DNA of 64,000 nucleotides from Steinernema hermaphroditum (taxonomy: Eukaryota > Nematoda > Chromadorea > Rhabditida > Steinernematidae). The number at the start of each line of letters is the position of its first letter. The first letter of the stretch is position 1. This document shows, piece by piece, positions 10,202 through 21,700 of the stretch. The stretch covers positions 9,486,001 through 9,550,000 of the forward strand of contig CM059622.1 of assembly GCA_030435675.1 (NCBI GenBank). Reading direction: 5' to 3'. The position numbers and the translations under genes are program-made. The notes under the pieces are model-generated. The model worked only from the letters and a program-made list of their open reading frames with translations. It did not search any database and had not been told where the DNA came from.

Positions 10202-12844
10202 GGTGGCGGTGGGGTACGGAGTCGGAGCAGCCGCAAACAAACAGAACAACAGTTGGAAGTGATCCTCCCTGACTGATCCTTCGACGGTGTCTTATGCCCT
10301 GGGGCGAGGGCCGCCCGCGGGGGGCGTACGTCGAGCGCCGCGCCGCGACCGTCTCCGCTCTCCTCGAAGCCCGTTTCCCCTCCTTCCCGGCCACCTGTCC
10401 GCCTCGTTCGGGCTAGAGACGCCAACCCGGAGGCGCTGCAGGCCCCCGCCATCTTCCGCCCACTCCCCTCCGCTCTTCGAGGCGCCGAGAAGAAACACCA
10501 AAACATCTCGCGCATTGTAACACCACATCTGCCCGACCGGTGCCGACCCATCTAGGGTCCCGAGCCGCGGTCGATGCGCTATAGTACACCCCACACCAAA
10601 TGCTCGCCTCCCGGAGCCTCCACGGGTGGAAATGATGTCATGACACAGAAATAGAGCTGTTTTGAGTGTTACCCGGTCAACGGCCAGCTGATGGCCGGCC
10701 AGGGCGGTGCAGGATCGGTGCGACGGTAAACAACGCGGGAGTTTGTAAACGAATGCTCCGCGCGAATCCAAACAATCGCCATGGAGGCCGAGGGGAAGGA
10801 GTGACGGGGCCCGAGAGGGGACGAGTCACGCATTCCTCGAACGCTCCCGATTGCTCAAGTCTGCTTATGGGGAAAGGGACGGTATTGTGAAGTGGAACAC
10901 GGATTCCGCCTACAGTAACCTTAGAAGGATAATAACGTGTGCCGAAAGAAGACACACCTAGCCGTTTTCTGTGATCATTTAGTACCGCTGACGGTCCTTT
11001 CGTGCCCTGTACATGTCCGATGGTTTCAGAATCTAGGGTACCCACTTATATGTCTTTCCCTTGCGCCTACTTCTGCCTTCAATGCATATCAAGCTTCGTG
11101 CAACTGCAGGCTTGATTGGGTGCTTTCGCCGCATAGTGGCTCGCCGAGAACATCGCATATTTTCGGAGCAACTCTTCGCCCGCAGAGCAGCTGCACCGCT
11201 GCTCGAGATCACTTTTTAGACGTTCCCAGAATATCCGCTTGGTGGTCATTTTTATCTTCCTTCTTGGAAACATCACATTCTGCGCTCTCTTGACACCTTT
11301 TGTGGGCACCCCAGGGGAACCTGTTTACCCAGTCTCCGATTGCCTTGTAAGTGCTCCTCTACTCCCGCTGTAGGATCGCTGATCCGCCTACAGTACCCCG
11401 AGAGTACCACCCTCCAGAAGGCGCAAATCGAAGGAATTCCAGAAACATCGGGCTGTTTGCTCTCCTCTTCTCCGTTTTTTCGAGTTCGAACCGCTCTCCA
11501 GAGCTTCTCGGGGCTCTTTACAACGCGCATCCGCCGCGGCGACGCCCTCCCCCACACCCTCGCGGTCCTCGAGGGGCACAGCGCCGATTCCGATCAAAAA
11601 AGCGGCGATTTGCCGAAGAGCGCCAAGGAGCGCCGATGACCGTCCAGTCACCACTCTCAGGATTGATTCGCTTCAAGGACTCCCTCCCCTCTTCGCTTTG
11701 GTCCTTCGTAATTCCGACCGAGAGATCTCCAAGTAGGCGAACAGCAAGAGCACATAGCATAGCGTGCCGTTTCGTGTGAACGCACCTTGTGCGTGGGGGT
11801 TTTCAAGAGCGCTCTGTTCTACGAAAGCGAATCTTCGAGAAGTTCTTCTTGTTCTACTCCTTTGGCATCTTTGCTTCTATTCTGTTAGAACTGATTCCCT
11901 CAGAAGCTATCTACCCCTTTCCTCGGTCACAAAACGATCTTCAGAGACCATAACTTCTTTTCGGAGGCCCAAAAGGTGCTTGTTGTATAGACTCGAAGTA
12001 GGCGATTCTGGACAGCAGTTCTCCAAAAGCGTCAGATCCCTCTTCCTATTCACGTGGATCTCTTAGATTCTGCTATAACCGCTTCCATTGATCCCCGTTT
12101 GGACATCGTCGAGCAGGGACCCTTTTCGAGTGTTTTGGCGCTCCACAGCTGTCAAGGTGAGAGAAAGAACACTTGTGGGTGGTTTGAAACGCCGACGTAA
12201 GAGTGCCGGAATTCGCGACCAAACAAAAACTCATACTCCCGACAGAGATCCCAGAAGAAGCACAGCCAATATCGATGGTCCAGGCGAATTCCAGCTCGTT
12301 CACGCGGTTTGTCACAAGGGGAGATAGAAGATGGCTCGTTTTGAAGAGGAAGTCCAAAAATGTCGAGGTTATCGAATGAATCATCGGATCATGGTCATCT
12401 GAAGGAGGCATCCAGGTCACGTCGACCTAACACCATCGGCTGCAGCCTGGAAGACCCTCCTGGCGTCGAGGAGACCTGAAATACAAGCTGGTCCCTGAAT
12501 GAACCCGTTCTGAGTCCACTTTGACTGTCAGTGGTCTCACGGATCACCACGTGGCCTCCGAGTAGAAGCGCCTCTTGGAAAGGATCCGGGAGGCGAAAAC
12601 ACGTGGAGGCAGGTGCGAGGAGTGGTCATCTGGGTCGTCTAGGCTGCGACTTCTGAAGACAGTCGAGTACACAGCGAGCGTATCGAATACTTGTTTGTCG
12701 CCTTAGGGGCGCCGCGCCTCGCAAACAGGAATTCAACGGCGAAGGCGCCCTCCTCGCCTCCCCGCCGCCACTCCGTTTGACCTTCGGGTGGAGAGAAGTC
12801 GTCATCGTCCTTTGTCGACTCCCTCTCCCCAGACGCCTCTAGCC
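10202..12844. other. long non-coding stretch upstream of tropomyosin
   Basis: This holds 2.6 kb between divergent genes (tropomyosin - and the PLA2-like gene +). Open frames exist on both strands because the DNA is GC-rich, but none shows splice-consistent coding or a recognisable domain. It must include the distal (long-form) tropomyosin promoter and the promoter of the next gene. CTACAGTA/CTACCGTA-like short words recur here and elsewhere. Confidence 0.45.
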
Positions 12845-13557
12845 ATGTACGTGGTCCTGTTGCTTTTCGCCGTACTCGGTGTCTTCGGCGTGCGGACCGC
12901 CGATTCCGCGGAAGAGCCCGAGTGGAGCTGCGGCACGGACGCCGTCTCGCACTGGCTCAGCGAGGCGACCATCGAGAAGAGTTGTCCGCTGCTGAAGGGT
13001 GGGTTCCAGGGCCGGAGGCGTTAGATCTGCTCGTTCCCAGGTGCTATCAACCAGTGCTGCATGAATCACGACCAGTGCTACGACGACCAACGTGGACGGA
13101 CCTTCTGCGACGATGCCTTCTGCAACTGTCTCGTAGGTGCGTCCCGAAGAGATCTTCTTCTTTGGCAGGGGCGCCCGTAGGATTAGAGCCAGGCGGAAGC
13201 GCGGAGACGGAACCTGTTTGAGACGGGAAGTGAACGGAACCTTTCGCGTTTCAGATGCGGCGAAGCCGAGTGAGGAGTGCTCCGAGGAGGATGCGCCGAC
13301 TTTCTGCCTTCTGGTGCGCGAATTCGGAGAAGCCGCCTACGAGGCTTCCGGCAGGTGAGTGGCCCCAGCGTCGTCGAAGGACCCAGTCCCTCCACTTCAG
13401 CAATAGGACGACGGAGACGCCGTTGAAGATGATTCTGTTGACGACGACGGCTCTGCCCAGGAAGGTGGCCGTGCAGAAGACAGCGATTCCTAAGAGGGCG
13501 ATCGGCGCCGAGGAGGCGCCGTGGATCGGGGCGGTCTTTGAGCGGATGGACGAGTGA
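12845..13557 (+). CDS. secreted phospholipase A2-like protein
   Basis: Four exons (12845-12998, 13041-13136, 13255-13354, 13401-13557) give 168 residues. The N-terminus (MYVVLLLFAVLGVFGVRTAD) is a signal peptide. Exon 2 carries the PLA2 active-site block CCMNHDQCYDD, in which His-Asp is the catalytic and calcium-binding pair, followed by FCDDAFCNCL with more conserved Cys and Asp. Enzymes of this fold cleave the sn-2 acyl chain of phospholipids using calcium; small nematode PLA2-like secreted proteins are known. The usual N-terminal calcium loop is not obvious, so activity is uncertain. The last exon reads as a Thr/Lys/Arg-rich tail in the phase demanded by the 13354 donor. AATAAA follows the stop by 44 bases. 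Confidence 0.8.
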
Positions 13558-13601
13558 GGGTCGCGTCTGCACGAGAGTTGTAACTTCTAAGAAGGATTCC
13601 G

Positions 13602-13607
13602 AATAAA
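13602..13607 (+). terminator. poly(A) signal of the PLA2-like gene
   Basis: AATAAA lies 44 bases after the TGA ending at 13557. Confidence 0.7.
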
Positions 13608-14074
13608 CTATGCCGAGTCGAGCGAGGGGCGGTGACCCGCTTCGGGTACGGGGAAGAGAGCGCTCTGGTGAAGAAAGGGTGCTCTCTATGACCTGGTGAT
13701 CGAAATTTCACCGATGGGAGATCGAACGGAAATGCGCGTTTGTTTGCAAAAACGAAATTTCGGTTGATGCACCCCAGAGTGCTTGTCCGAGCGGCTGCTT
13801 ATCCAACATTTAGTGATTTGAGGTTGCGCTAACCAGTGGCGCTCAGAGTTCCTCGTATGGCACAAGAAGGTTTGTGTTTTTCTATGTACCCAATGGCCGC
13901 TTTGAAGCTCAACCTCACATCGTCAATATTTTGGCCTTGTCTCCAAGGGTTTCCACTTTGTGGTATGGAGTTCCTCGTGAAGAATATAGTAATCCGAGAG
14001 GTTTTGAAAGAACAGACTACCTGCACCCTGTGGTCATGGTCTCTGCTTCCTCGGGATCTGTACCTATTTGTCCA

Positions 14075-14610
14075 ACTAGCCTGGTGCGCTGCGCGACAGG
14101 TTAACATCGGTCGAAGTTGTGGAAAAGTGAAAAGCAACTGCGCAACAGGTTGACGCTCGCTTCGCTCGCTCGCTCGTCCGCAACTTGCTCCCCTCCCACT
14201 GCGGCACTCGAAATTCAAAAATCCGCCAAAACCACCCTCTGCGGAATTTATTCAGCTTTCGATCGATACCAAGCTCACGCAAAGCAAACGAAAATCCACA
14301 GATCCCAAGGGTTTTGAACGGAGCACGTTTTTTTCCGAAAATATTTTTTTTTCTTTTTTTTCTAAATTTTTCCCGAAAATCTGTTCGATAGAATTTGTCG
14401 ATTTTTTTTTTTTGATTTTGCCTAAAACGGGCCATATCTCCAGGTCCCACAACGATTTTGAAAATTTTTTTTTGCTAAAAAAAATTTCAGCCATTAAGGA
14501 TCATTCATACAAAATTTCATCAAAAACACTCAATACCACATCACGCAAACGACCCCCCAAAACTCACAAAAACTTCCCAACACCAACATATATAGGGGGG
14601 ACGCATTTCT
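14075..14610 (-). repeat. solitary copy of the 35-42 kb satellite-like repeat, reverse orientation
   Basis: On the minus strand this matches the array units at 35-42 kb. It begins beside ACTAGCC, then carries GCGCGACAGGTTAAC, GCAACTGCGCAACAGGTTGA and runs of A/T, and includes the segment near 14270-14330 also seen at 40160-40230. It lies between the PLA2-like gene and the next gene. The internal T-rich stretch 14320-14500 is low-complexity. Confidence 0.75.
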
Positions 14611-15521
14611 GCACGATATCGTGCCATCTGCACCTACAGTACCTACCTTCTGGAGGGGCGGCGTGTTTTTTTTCACAGTGGTAGTCACTTGCCTTTACTG
14701 TGCCCGAATCGTCTTTTTGCACGCCTGACTCGCCGCGTACCCAAATCGCACCGGAAAATTCCGCCCTCTTCTCCGTTGAACGCTTTGTTCGGCCTCGCTA
14801 CCGTAGTCCCGGCCTGCTTCGCGGAGTTCTTCTGCCTCGTCCGATCAAAGATCCTTGATAAATTTTGTTCTCGAAGTCGTTAATCGTGCATCGGCGCCGC
14901 ATTTCCTTTTTGTCTAAACTCTGAACTTTGTGTTACTCGCTATTTATGGAATATCCGCTTCGTTCACCCGATCGGTTAAACTTTCAACTCCCGGTCGCAG
15001 AATCGCAAATTGTGTCAATCGGCGACACATCCGCGCCCCGCCTCGTCCCCCTTCGCCCCGACCGCATCCGAGCGCCGCCACTCACCCCTTCCAGGCGTCT
15101 GGCGGCCCCTCTTCATCCTGCGCCGCCGTGCCTCGGCGCCCGGGTCTTCGTCCGGGAGCGGTCTCCCGAGGCTTCGCGCCACTGTCGCGTCGGGGTACCC
15201 ACCTGATTCCCGGTGATCCAACCGGGTCACTCCAGATCGCTCGTCGCGATCCACGATCGATCAGTTCTCTTCGTTGCAGCTCTTCTTCGACGCTTTTCGA
15301 TCTCCGAAGTGCAAAACCCCCCAGCTTCCCTTCCGCGGGGAGACTCAAAAAATGAGTGATTCGAACGCCTGTCGCTTCCTTTCCGATGTGCAAAAGCGAT
15401 GAATCCCCACGGCGACTGCACCTGCTCCTTCTCCTAGTCCTCAGTACGTGGGACGTGTCCCCTCGAGTCCTAGCCCTCTTCAGCCTCTTCCCTGTGCTCT
15501 GCCCAGTCCTCTACGATAGAG
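14611..15521. other. intergenic, no feature recognised
   Basis: GC-rich upstream region of the next gene. Overlapping open frames on both strands have no domain or splice support. No repeat was recognised beyond short CTACAGTA-like words. Confidence 0.45.
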
Positions 15522-16459
15522 ATGGCGCACGCGAACGGCGAGACGATGATGATGCCGAAGGGCGTCTTCCATTACAGCAACGCCGAAACCGCGTTCGAGT
15601 CGAAGATGAAGCTGCCCGAGATGAATCCCGTAGGTCCCGGCCCCGCTTCCTCCCGCAACGACTGCCTTCTTGCAGATAAACCCGCTGGCGGCACTTAGCG
15701 ACCTCATCGACACCGCGGCCGAGGCAGGCTCCAAGCGGCAGTCGATGTCGGGCATCCACATCCCGCTCCCCTTCGGCATAAGACCGCTCAACTTCCAGGT
15801 GAGACCCAGCGCAGACGAACTGAGCCTGCAGAACTTCAGCTGAGCCAAGACGTGGAGAGTGGCGTCGGGATGGCGAATACGATGTCGGACGAGGAGAAGC
15901 GGAACACAACGCTGACGGAGACGCGCGTCGAGACGGAGTCGATGCCGCAGATGCCGAAGAAGGAGCGCGACGCTCTCGAGCGAGCACGCCGCATCTGTCT
16001 CGGAAACAGCCAGAAGGAGTGCGATTCCGTGGGTGCCCACCCACGCAGGCCTAGAAGACTTCTTCGTTTCAGGCGCTTGACGACTACCACCGGATTCGCT
16101 TCCACTCTTCACCGATGGAGGAGGAGAAGCTGGCGAAGCTGTCGGAGCCCCAAGACGTCGGCCACTTTCTCTCCCAGGGGCTGGCCAAGTGGGTGGTGCC
16201 GAGTCTCGGCACGAAGCTCAGAGAGATGGCCACATCGAGGTCGGCCTCCGAGGAGAAGTTTTCGGAGGAAGCCGATCTCACGGAGCCGCGACCACCCGCT
16301 CCCAAGAGTCCCTACTTCTCCGAGATTCGCCGCCACCCGACTCGACGACGCGCACGATTGCATCTCCCGGCACGCGGAGGCGAATCCACGGCGGCGACCT
16401 CTCCTTCGACCTCCCCTTCGCGGCGCCGAACCTCCAAACTCGCATTGGTTCCGCGATAG
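15522..16459 (+). CDS. unrecognised 268-residue acidic/charged protein
   Basis: Four exons close in phase: 15522-15629, 15676-15798, 15840-16028 and 16073-16459. The start is a Met-rich segment (MAHANGETMMMPKGVFHYSN). A middle part (PLAALSDLIDTAAEAGSKRQ, then HIPLPFGIRPLNFQ) is followed by a charged stretch likely to be helical (PQMPKKERDALERARRICLG). The last exon has DDYHRIRFHSSPMEEEKLAK and LSQGLAKWVVPSLGTKLREM, then an Arg/Ser-rich low-complexity end. There is no signal peptide or membrane segment. Introns of 41-46 bases match the local style, which supports a real gene. I do not recognise the family. The C-terminus could continue by further splicing. AATAAA follows at 16535. Confidence 0.65.
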
Positions 16460-16534
16460 GACGCCCGGGTGTCGGGCCACCTCACGAAACGGGTACAAAT
16501 CAGATCGAAAAGCCTCAGATGTTCTATTGACTCA

Positions 16535-16540
16535 AATAAA
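16535..16540 (+). terminator. poly(A) signal of the unrecognised 15.5-kb gene
   Basis: AATAAA lies 75 bases after the TAG at 16457-16459, within TCAAATAAAATCG. Confidence 0.65.
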
Positions 16541-18782
16541 ATCGTCTTCTCTTCAGTGTACACATCTAGACGTTCCCATTAAGTCTCCCAGAAGACCAGA
16601 TCGTATCGCTTCTTCTGCTGCTAATCCCCAGGTAGGGGCGGTGGCGACGCCAGGATGAACAAGATATATGACCGATTGGAGTTTCTAAATTGGGAAAGTC
16701 GTAAAAGAGCGCCACTGGAACGAGTTTCGACGTTCTTCGGACCGAGCGAGCGCCCCGTGAACCGTCGCGTGGCCAGGTGTACGCGCGCTGTGGGACTCCG
16801 GCAGATCACGGAGACTCCGCGCGCCCGAAGCTTCTTCGGAGTTTCGGAAGTTCGTCGGTGGCGGCCACTCTTCCGCCTCAACTGGGTCGTCGCTTCTCCT
16901 TCTCTCGTTGGATCGATAATAGTGTCGTCCGTCAGTGTTGCTTTGCTTTCGCTTGCGTGCTGCAAGCGCCCCGAGGCGTCATGCATATCTGCGTCGGCCT
17001 TCCTGTCCGCTTCCGCCACGGCGTCGAGTGCGTGTCCGAGGCCTTCTCGAGGACTCCTTGGTCCGCGTCCATTTGAGCAATCTGAATAATATGATAATTG
17101 AGGTTCGCCAAATAGCAAACGCTTCCGGGAGCACTAAATATTTCGCTTTTTTTCGCATTTTCCGATCTGCAAATCCGCACTTTGGCCATTTCCTCCCGTC
17201 CCCAGGAACTCCACCATTAAAACGATTTTCGCCGCTTTTTCTTCGTCTTTGTTTGTGGCGACATAGCAATATGTTTGTTTTGGACCCCCTAGGAACCCGA
17301 CTTTTGGTGCTCCTTTCTAGTCACCGTGCTTCGCCTCGCCCACCGTAGTCCTGAGCGAGAATCAACCGTTTTGCTGGGAAGGACCTCCCGAGGAACACGT
17401 GTGGCCGTGGGCGCTGTTGGCCACTCGGCAATTAGTCGTCGCCTCTAATCCTCTCACGCTGTCGTCGAAAGTTAATGAAAGGTTCTCGGGATTCCCAACT
17501 TTGCCGTCCTCTTCGGCGCCTCGGCTGCGCCGTCCGCTCCCTAATGGCCCCTGGACAGCTCTGCGCGGCGACTGATTGCCCGCTTCCGTTCACCTTGGTG
17601 GGCGCCACTCCGATTCCGAGGCCAATTGGCCTGCGGAGCCACCCTGCCGAAAGTCGGCGGCGCCTTCTTTAATCAAATCTGCAGTCGACTCGCGATTCAA
17701 TTAACGCTCACTTGTTTGTAATTGTTTTTTTATCTTCTAGCCTCCGTCCCTGTCGCCTCGAAGTCGTCCTCCTGAGGGGGATTAGCCCTCTCCCTCACCT
17801 CCGACAAGCGGCAGAGGCGGCTTCCAGGAAGGCTGCGGGACCAACGACGCGCTCTCGTAACCGAATTATTCGTCTTTTGTCCTTATTCGACTTTTCGACG
17901 CCGCGGCGAGGGTGGCAGAGGCTCCGCGATCGATCGCTTCAGCCTCCGGGCCAAACTGGCTCTGGGCAGGGCTCGGATGGCGGCGGTGTAATTTATACGA
18001 GATTAGGGGTGTCCCCACGAAGACGTCACTTTGTGGGAAGGAGGGGCACGGGCGGTGATTAAGTGTCACCTCGGGTTGAGACCCAAACCGGAATGCGGAT
18101 TCGCGTGGCCCTCTGTTTGTTTGTTTCCCCGAGCGCTTTTTCGGCCGCCGGCGCCAATTCAGGCGTCAAGTCACCACTTATTCCGCTCGACGGGCGACCA
18201 ATTTGAACTCGGCCCTCCGAAGGTCCGCGTCCCGGGCCCGCCGCCGAATTATGATGTTTTTGTGTGCCGCGAGTAGCGCATTCCGTCGACGTCTTCCAGG
18301 GAATCGGCTTTTGCGCCTTCGTCCTCCCGAGGTCGGAGTCCCGTTCGGCGCCATAGGAAGGGAAGAGGGGGACGAAATGAAGCAGCAAAACAAGTCGAAA
18401 CACTTTGGGAAACGCTGTTAGCACGCCTCTTGCTGCGGGCCCAGGCGTGCGCGGCGAAGCCGCGGAGCACACATTCCCAATTAACCTTCAAACGAGCGAT
18501 GACCTTTGCTCATCGAGAAGTTCTCTGAAGAGTTGGCACGCCGAAGACTCCGTGGCAGCTCTCGACCGCTCGCGCGCCTCCCCTGTCGTTTCTTACGCGT
18601 TACCCGCGTTTGGGGACTGATTTCCTCTTCTTCAGATCGTTTCGTGGAGAGTCGTGTGCCGCAGTGATCGTCGAATTCGAGAGAACGGCGGCTGTGAACG
18701 TGAAGCGAATCAATCGCACTCGCACGAACGCCATCAATGGACGACGCCTTAGGGCTGCCGCACCGTTTTGCACAATTCTGAC
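16541..18782. other. intergenic, GC-rich, no gene supported
   Basis: This stretch has 2.2 kb upstream of tomosyn. Frames up to 165 codons occur on both strands but are Arg/Ser/Pro-rich shadows of GC-rich DNA, with no splice consistency or domain. It probably includes tomosyn promoter and 5'UTR. Confidence 0.45.
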
Positions 18783-21700
18783 ATGGATCGGGCTAAAAAG
18801 AAGCTTGCGTCGGCTCTCGACGGTCTCCGCAGCCTTCATGTGAAGACCGAGCTCGACTTGAACGAGCGCATCGCCCCGGAGCACGTTTGTCTTTCCAAGG
18901 TAGCTCTCCCTTCTTCTGCATTCTATCACTCGGTACACTTTCAGATCGTGCGCCAGGGATTTCCAGACGACCCCAGATGTATTGCCTTCGATCCGATTCA
19001 GCGACTCTTTGCCATTGGTTCCTCCCGAGGCTCCGTTCGGCTTCTCGGCCGAGATGAGTACCATCTCAGCCACGACTGCACCTCTTTGCCGGTAATTCAC
19101 GTGGAGTTCCTCGTCAACGAGGGTGGCCTCATCACCGTGTGCCCCGAAGACACAATTCACCTCTGGAACTACCGACAGAAAGTGCCCGAAATTGTGCATA
19201 GCCTGCAGATGAACAAAGAAAAGGCATGCAGAAAGCTGGCGGCACTCCTTTAATGTACTCGTTTCAGGTCACTTGCATCCACCTCCCGTTCCAGAGCAAA
19301 TGGCTGTACGTCGGCACGGACAAGGGCAACACATACGTCGTATGTGTAGCCACTTTCCAACTGTCAATGTACACGATCAACTGGAACAAAGCGATAGATC
19401 TGTAAGTACCAATGGACGCTCTTTTACGGCCTTCGAGTGTCCCATTTTCTGCGCTTCTCGTTCGTCTTGTTAATATTCATTATTGACACTCGGGAGCGAC
19501 GTCGCTGTAAATATCTGGCATTGGCACCCGTATATGGAAGGCCCGCGATCTCCCATCTATTATTGATGTGTTTTATTGTCGCCTCGTGCATGGGTGAGGC
19601 ATACGAGGGGAGCAACGGGACGAACACGTCGAAATACCGAATATTTATAAAGGGAGTCGCAAGAACAGTGCGTGAAATCCTCTGAAGTGACGACGATAAA
19701 AAGGGGCGTAGAGAACGCAACATCCGGTTTCTCTCTCCGTTTTGACTGTTCACTTGATTCAGAAGCTGCCGAACGCACCCGGGATTCGTTCGCGAAATCT
19801 GCGTCTGCCCAGATGACCCGAGCCATCTCCTGATTCTCTTCGAGAAGGGGATTCTGGTTCTGTGGAATCTATCAACGCGAGAAGCCGAAAGGATAAACCC
19901 CGACGCTCCCGTTCGTTCCTTCAGTTGGCACTTCGACGGAAAGCAGTTCATATGTGGGCACATAGATGGCTCTTTGACGGTGAGGAAGCGGCGCAAATAA
20001 ATCATCCAGTCTTGCTTGCAGGTGTGGAACACGAGGAAGCTCAGCGAGTGCCAGTCCAAGACCGTCCCACACGGACAGGGAAATCAGCGGTGTCGTGCCA
20101 TAACCCGCACCGACTGGACCCACGCCCAGGACAATGACCAGGCATCGTGGACCATCTTCACCGGGGGAATGCCGTCGGACGAAGGGATACTCCCCGTTCT
20201 GACGATTTTGAAAGGTTCTAAGTCGATCACGGCACTGGAAATGGATCACCAGCTCGTCTCCTTCGTCACTCTCTGCGCCCAGCCCTTCTCAAACGCGCCA
20301 CAGCAACCCTACGCTGTAGCCGTGCTCCTAAAAAGCGATTTTCTGGTCATTGATCTTCACTCGCCTGGCTATCCCTGTTTTGAATGTCCGTACCCCATGG
20401 ATGTCCACGAGTCTCCCGTAACATGCGTCGAGTATTACTCGGAGTGTCCCGTCGATTTAATCGCGGCTTTGGTGATGGAGGGCCGTAAACAACGACGGCA
20501 AATCCAGTTCAGTGACAAGGTTAGCCACAACTACTTTCTGTCACTGGTTCGCCGTTTCAGCAGTGGCCGGTTATGGGAGGCATCGGAAGGGAGTGTGCAA
20601 CCAGTCACGAAGAACTTCTGCTTACGGGTCATGAAGACGGTTCCATCAAGTTTTGGCATGCTTCCGGGGAGCACCTTTCTGTGCTGTACAAACTCAAGAC
20701 CGGTCGTCATTTCGAGCGCACCGAGGGCGTCGATTTAAAGGCGAACTGTCACGCCGTGTCGCGGTTAGAAATTTGTTTGGAATCCAGAATGCTTCTTGTC
20801 GCCGGCTCCAGCGGTCAGATCACACTGTTTCGATTCCAAAGAGCAGAAAACTCGAACGAAATCGCCGTTGTCACCATTCCTTCGCTGACCATTGCCAGCT
20901 TAAGTGCCGAAGATGAAGAACAGTCAACGTCAAGGGACGGGTCGTCAAGAGATGCGGAGCGCCACCACCGTTTGAAGAGCCAGGACTCCCGATCTTCAGA
21001 GACATCAGAGGGTAGCCAGAGTGGTTTCATCCTGCCTTTGAAGGTACGCGGTGGTAGCGTGCGTAGGCCGGCAGGTTATCAGGTGTGTTTCCGCTGTTTT
21101 CCGATGATGAACGCTGTTCCAGCCGGAATTGGTGTGCCTTATCCCCTGGATATCGACTTCGAGCTCTGAGACTATCCACTCTATGGCTTTTTGCTCTGCG
21201 TACGGAATTCTCGCAATCGGCACAGGATCGGGTCTTGCTCTGGTCGACATCGCAATGTATTCATTGATATACTCGTGGACTACGGTGGAACTCAGCGGCC
21301 GGGATGCCGTCCCCTTCTGCATTCAGGCTCCCAACAGCGACACATCTCCGTGTGTTGAGGTTAGTCTTGTCTTCTCCTTACCGTAAGCCAAATGCGTCGT
21401 AGTGCTCGGGCGTTTTGTGTTCAGAGTGTATCCAACCAAGATGTATCCTATGCTCTAACTGAGTGTTCCTCTATTTTGGTCCCAGATTGTTCACAATCTT
21501 CCTGTATACAGCTCTGTAGCTAGGAACCGTTTCGATCTTTTCGCTTTCTTCTTCAGTCTCAGACATTAACATTTCCTATTTTCCCTAATCTACTTTCAGG
21601 ACGCTTCATTTCGAACTAAATTACTTCTTGTAAGTAGAAGTTCATCCGATGCAAAATCGGTGCGCATGTCCACCTTTAGGCTTTTTTCTGTTCGATCTGA

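Noticed and set aside
9624..12420. Arg/Pro/Ser-rich frames of 70-200 codons upstream of tropomyosin
   Set aside because: Present on both strands equally, no domains and no consistent splice sites; GC-rich composition explains them.
18600..19199. 199-codon minus-strand frame
   Set aside because: Antisense to the first tomosyn exons, which match the family residue by residue.
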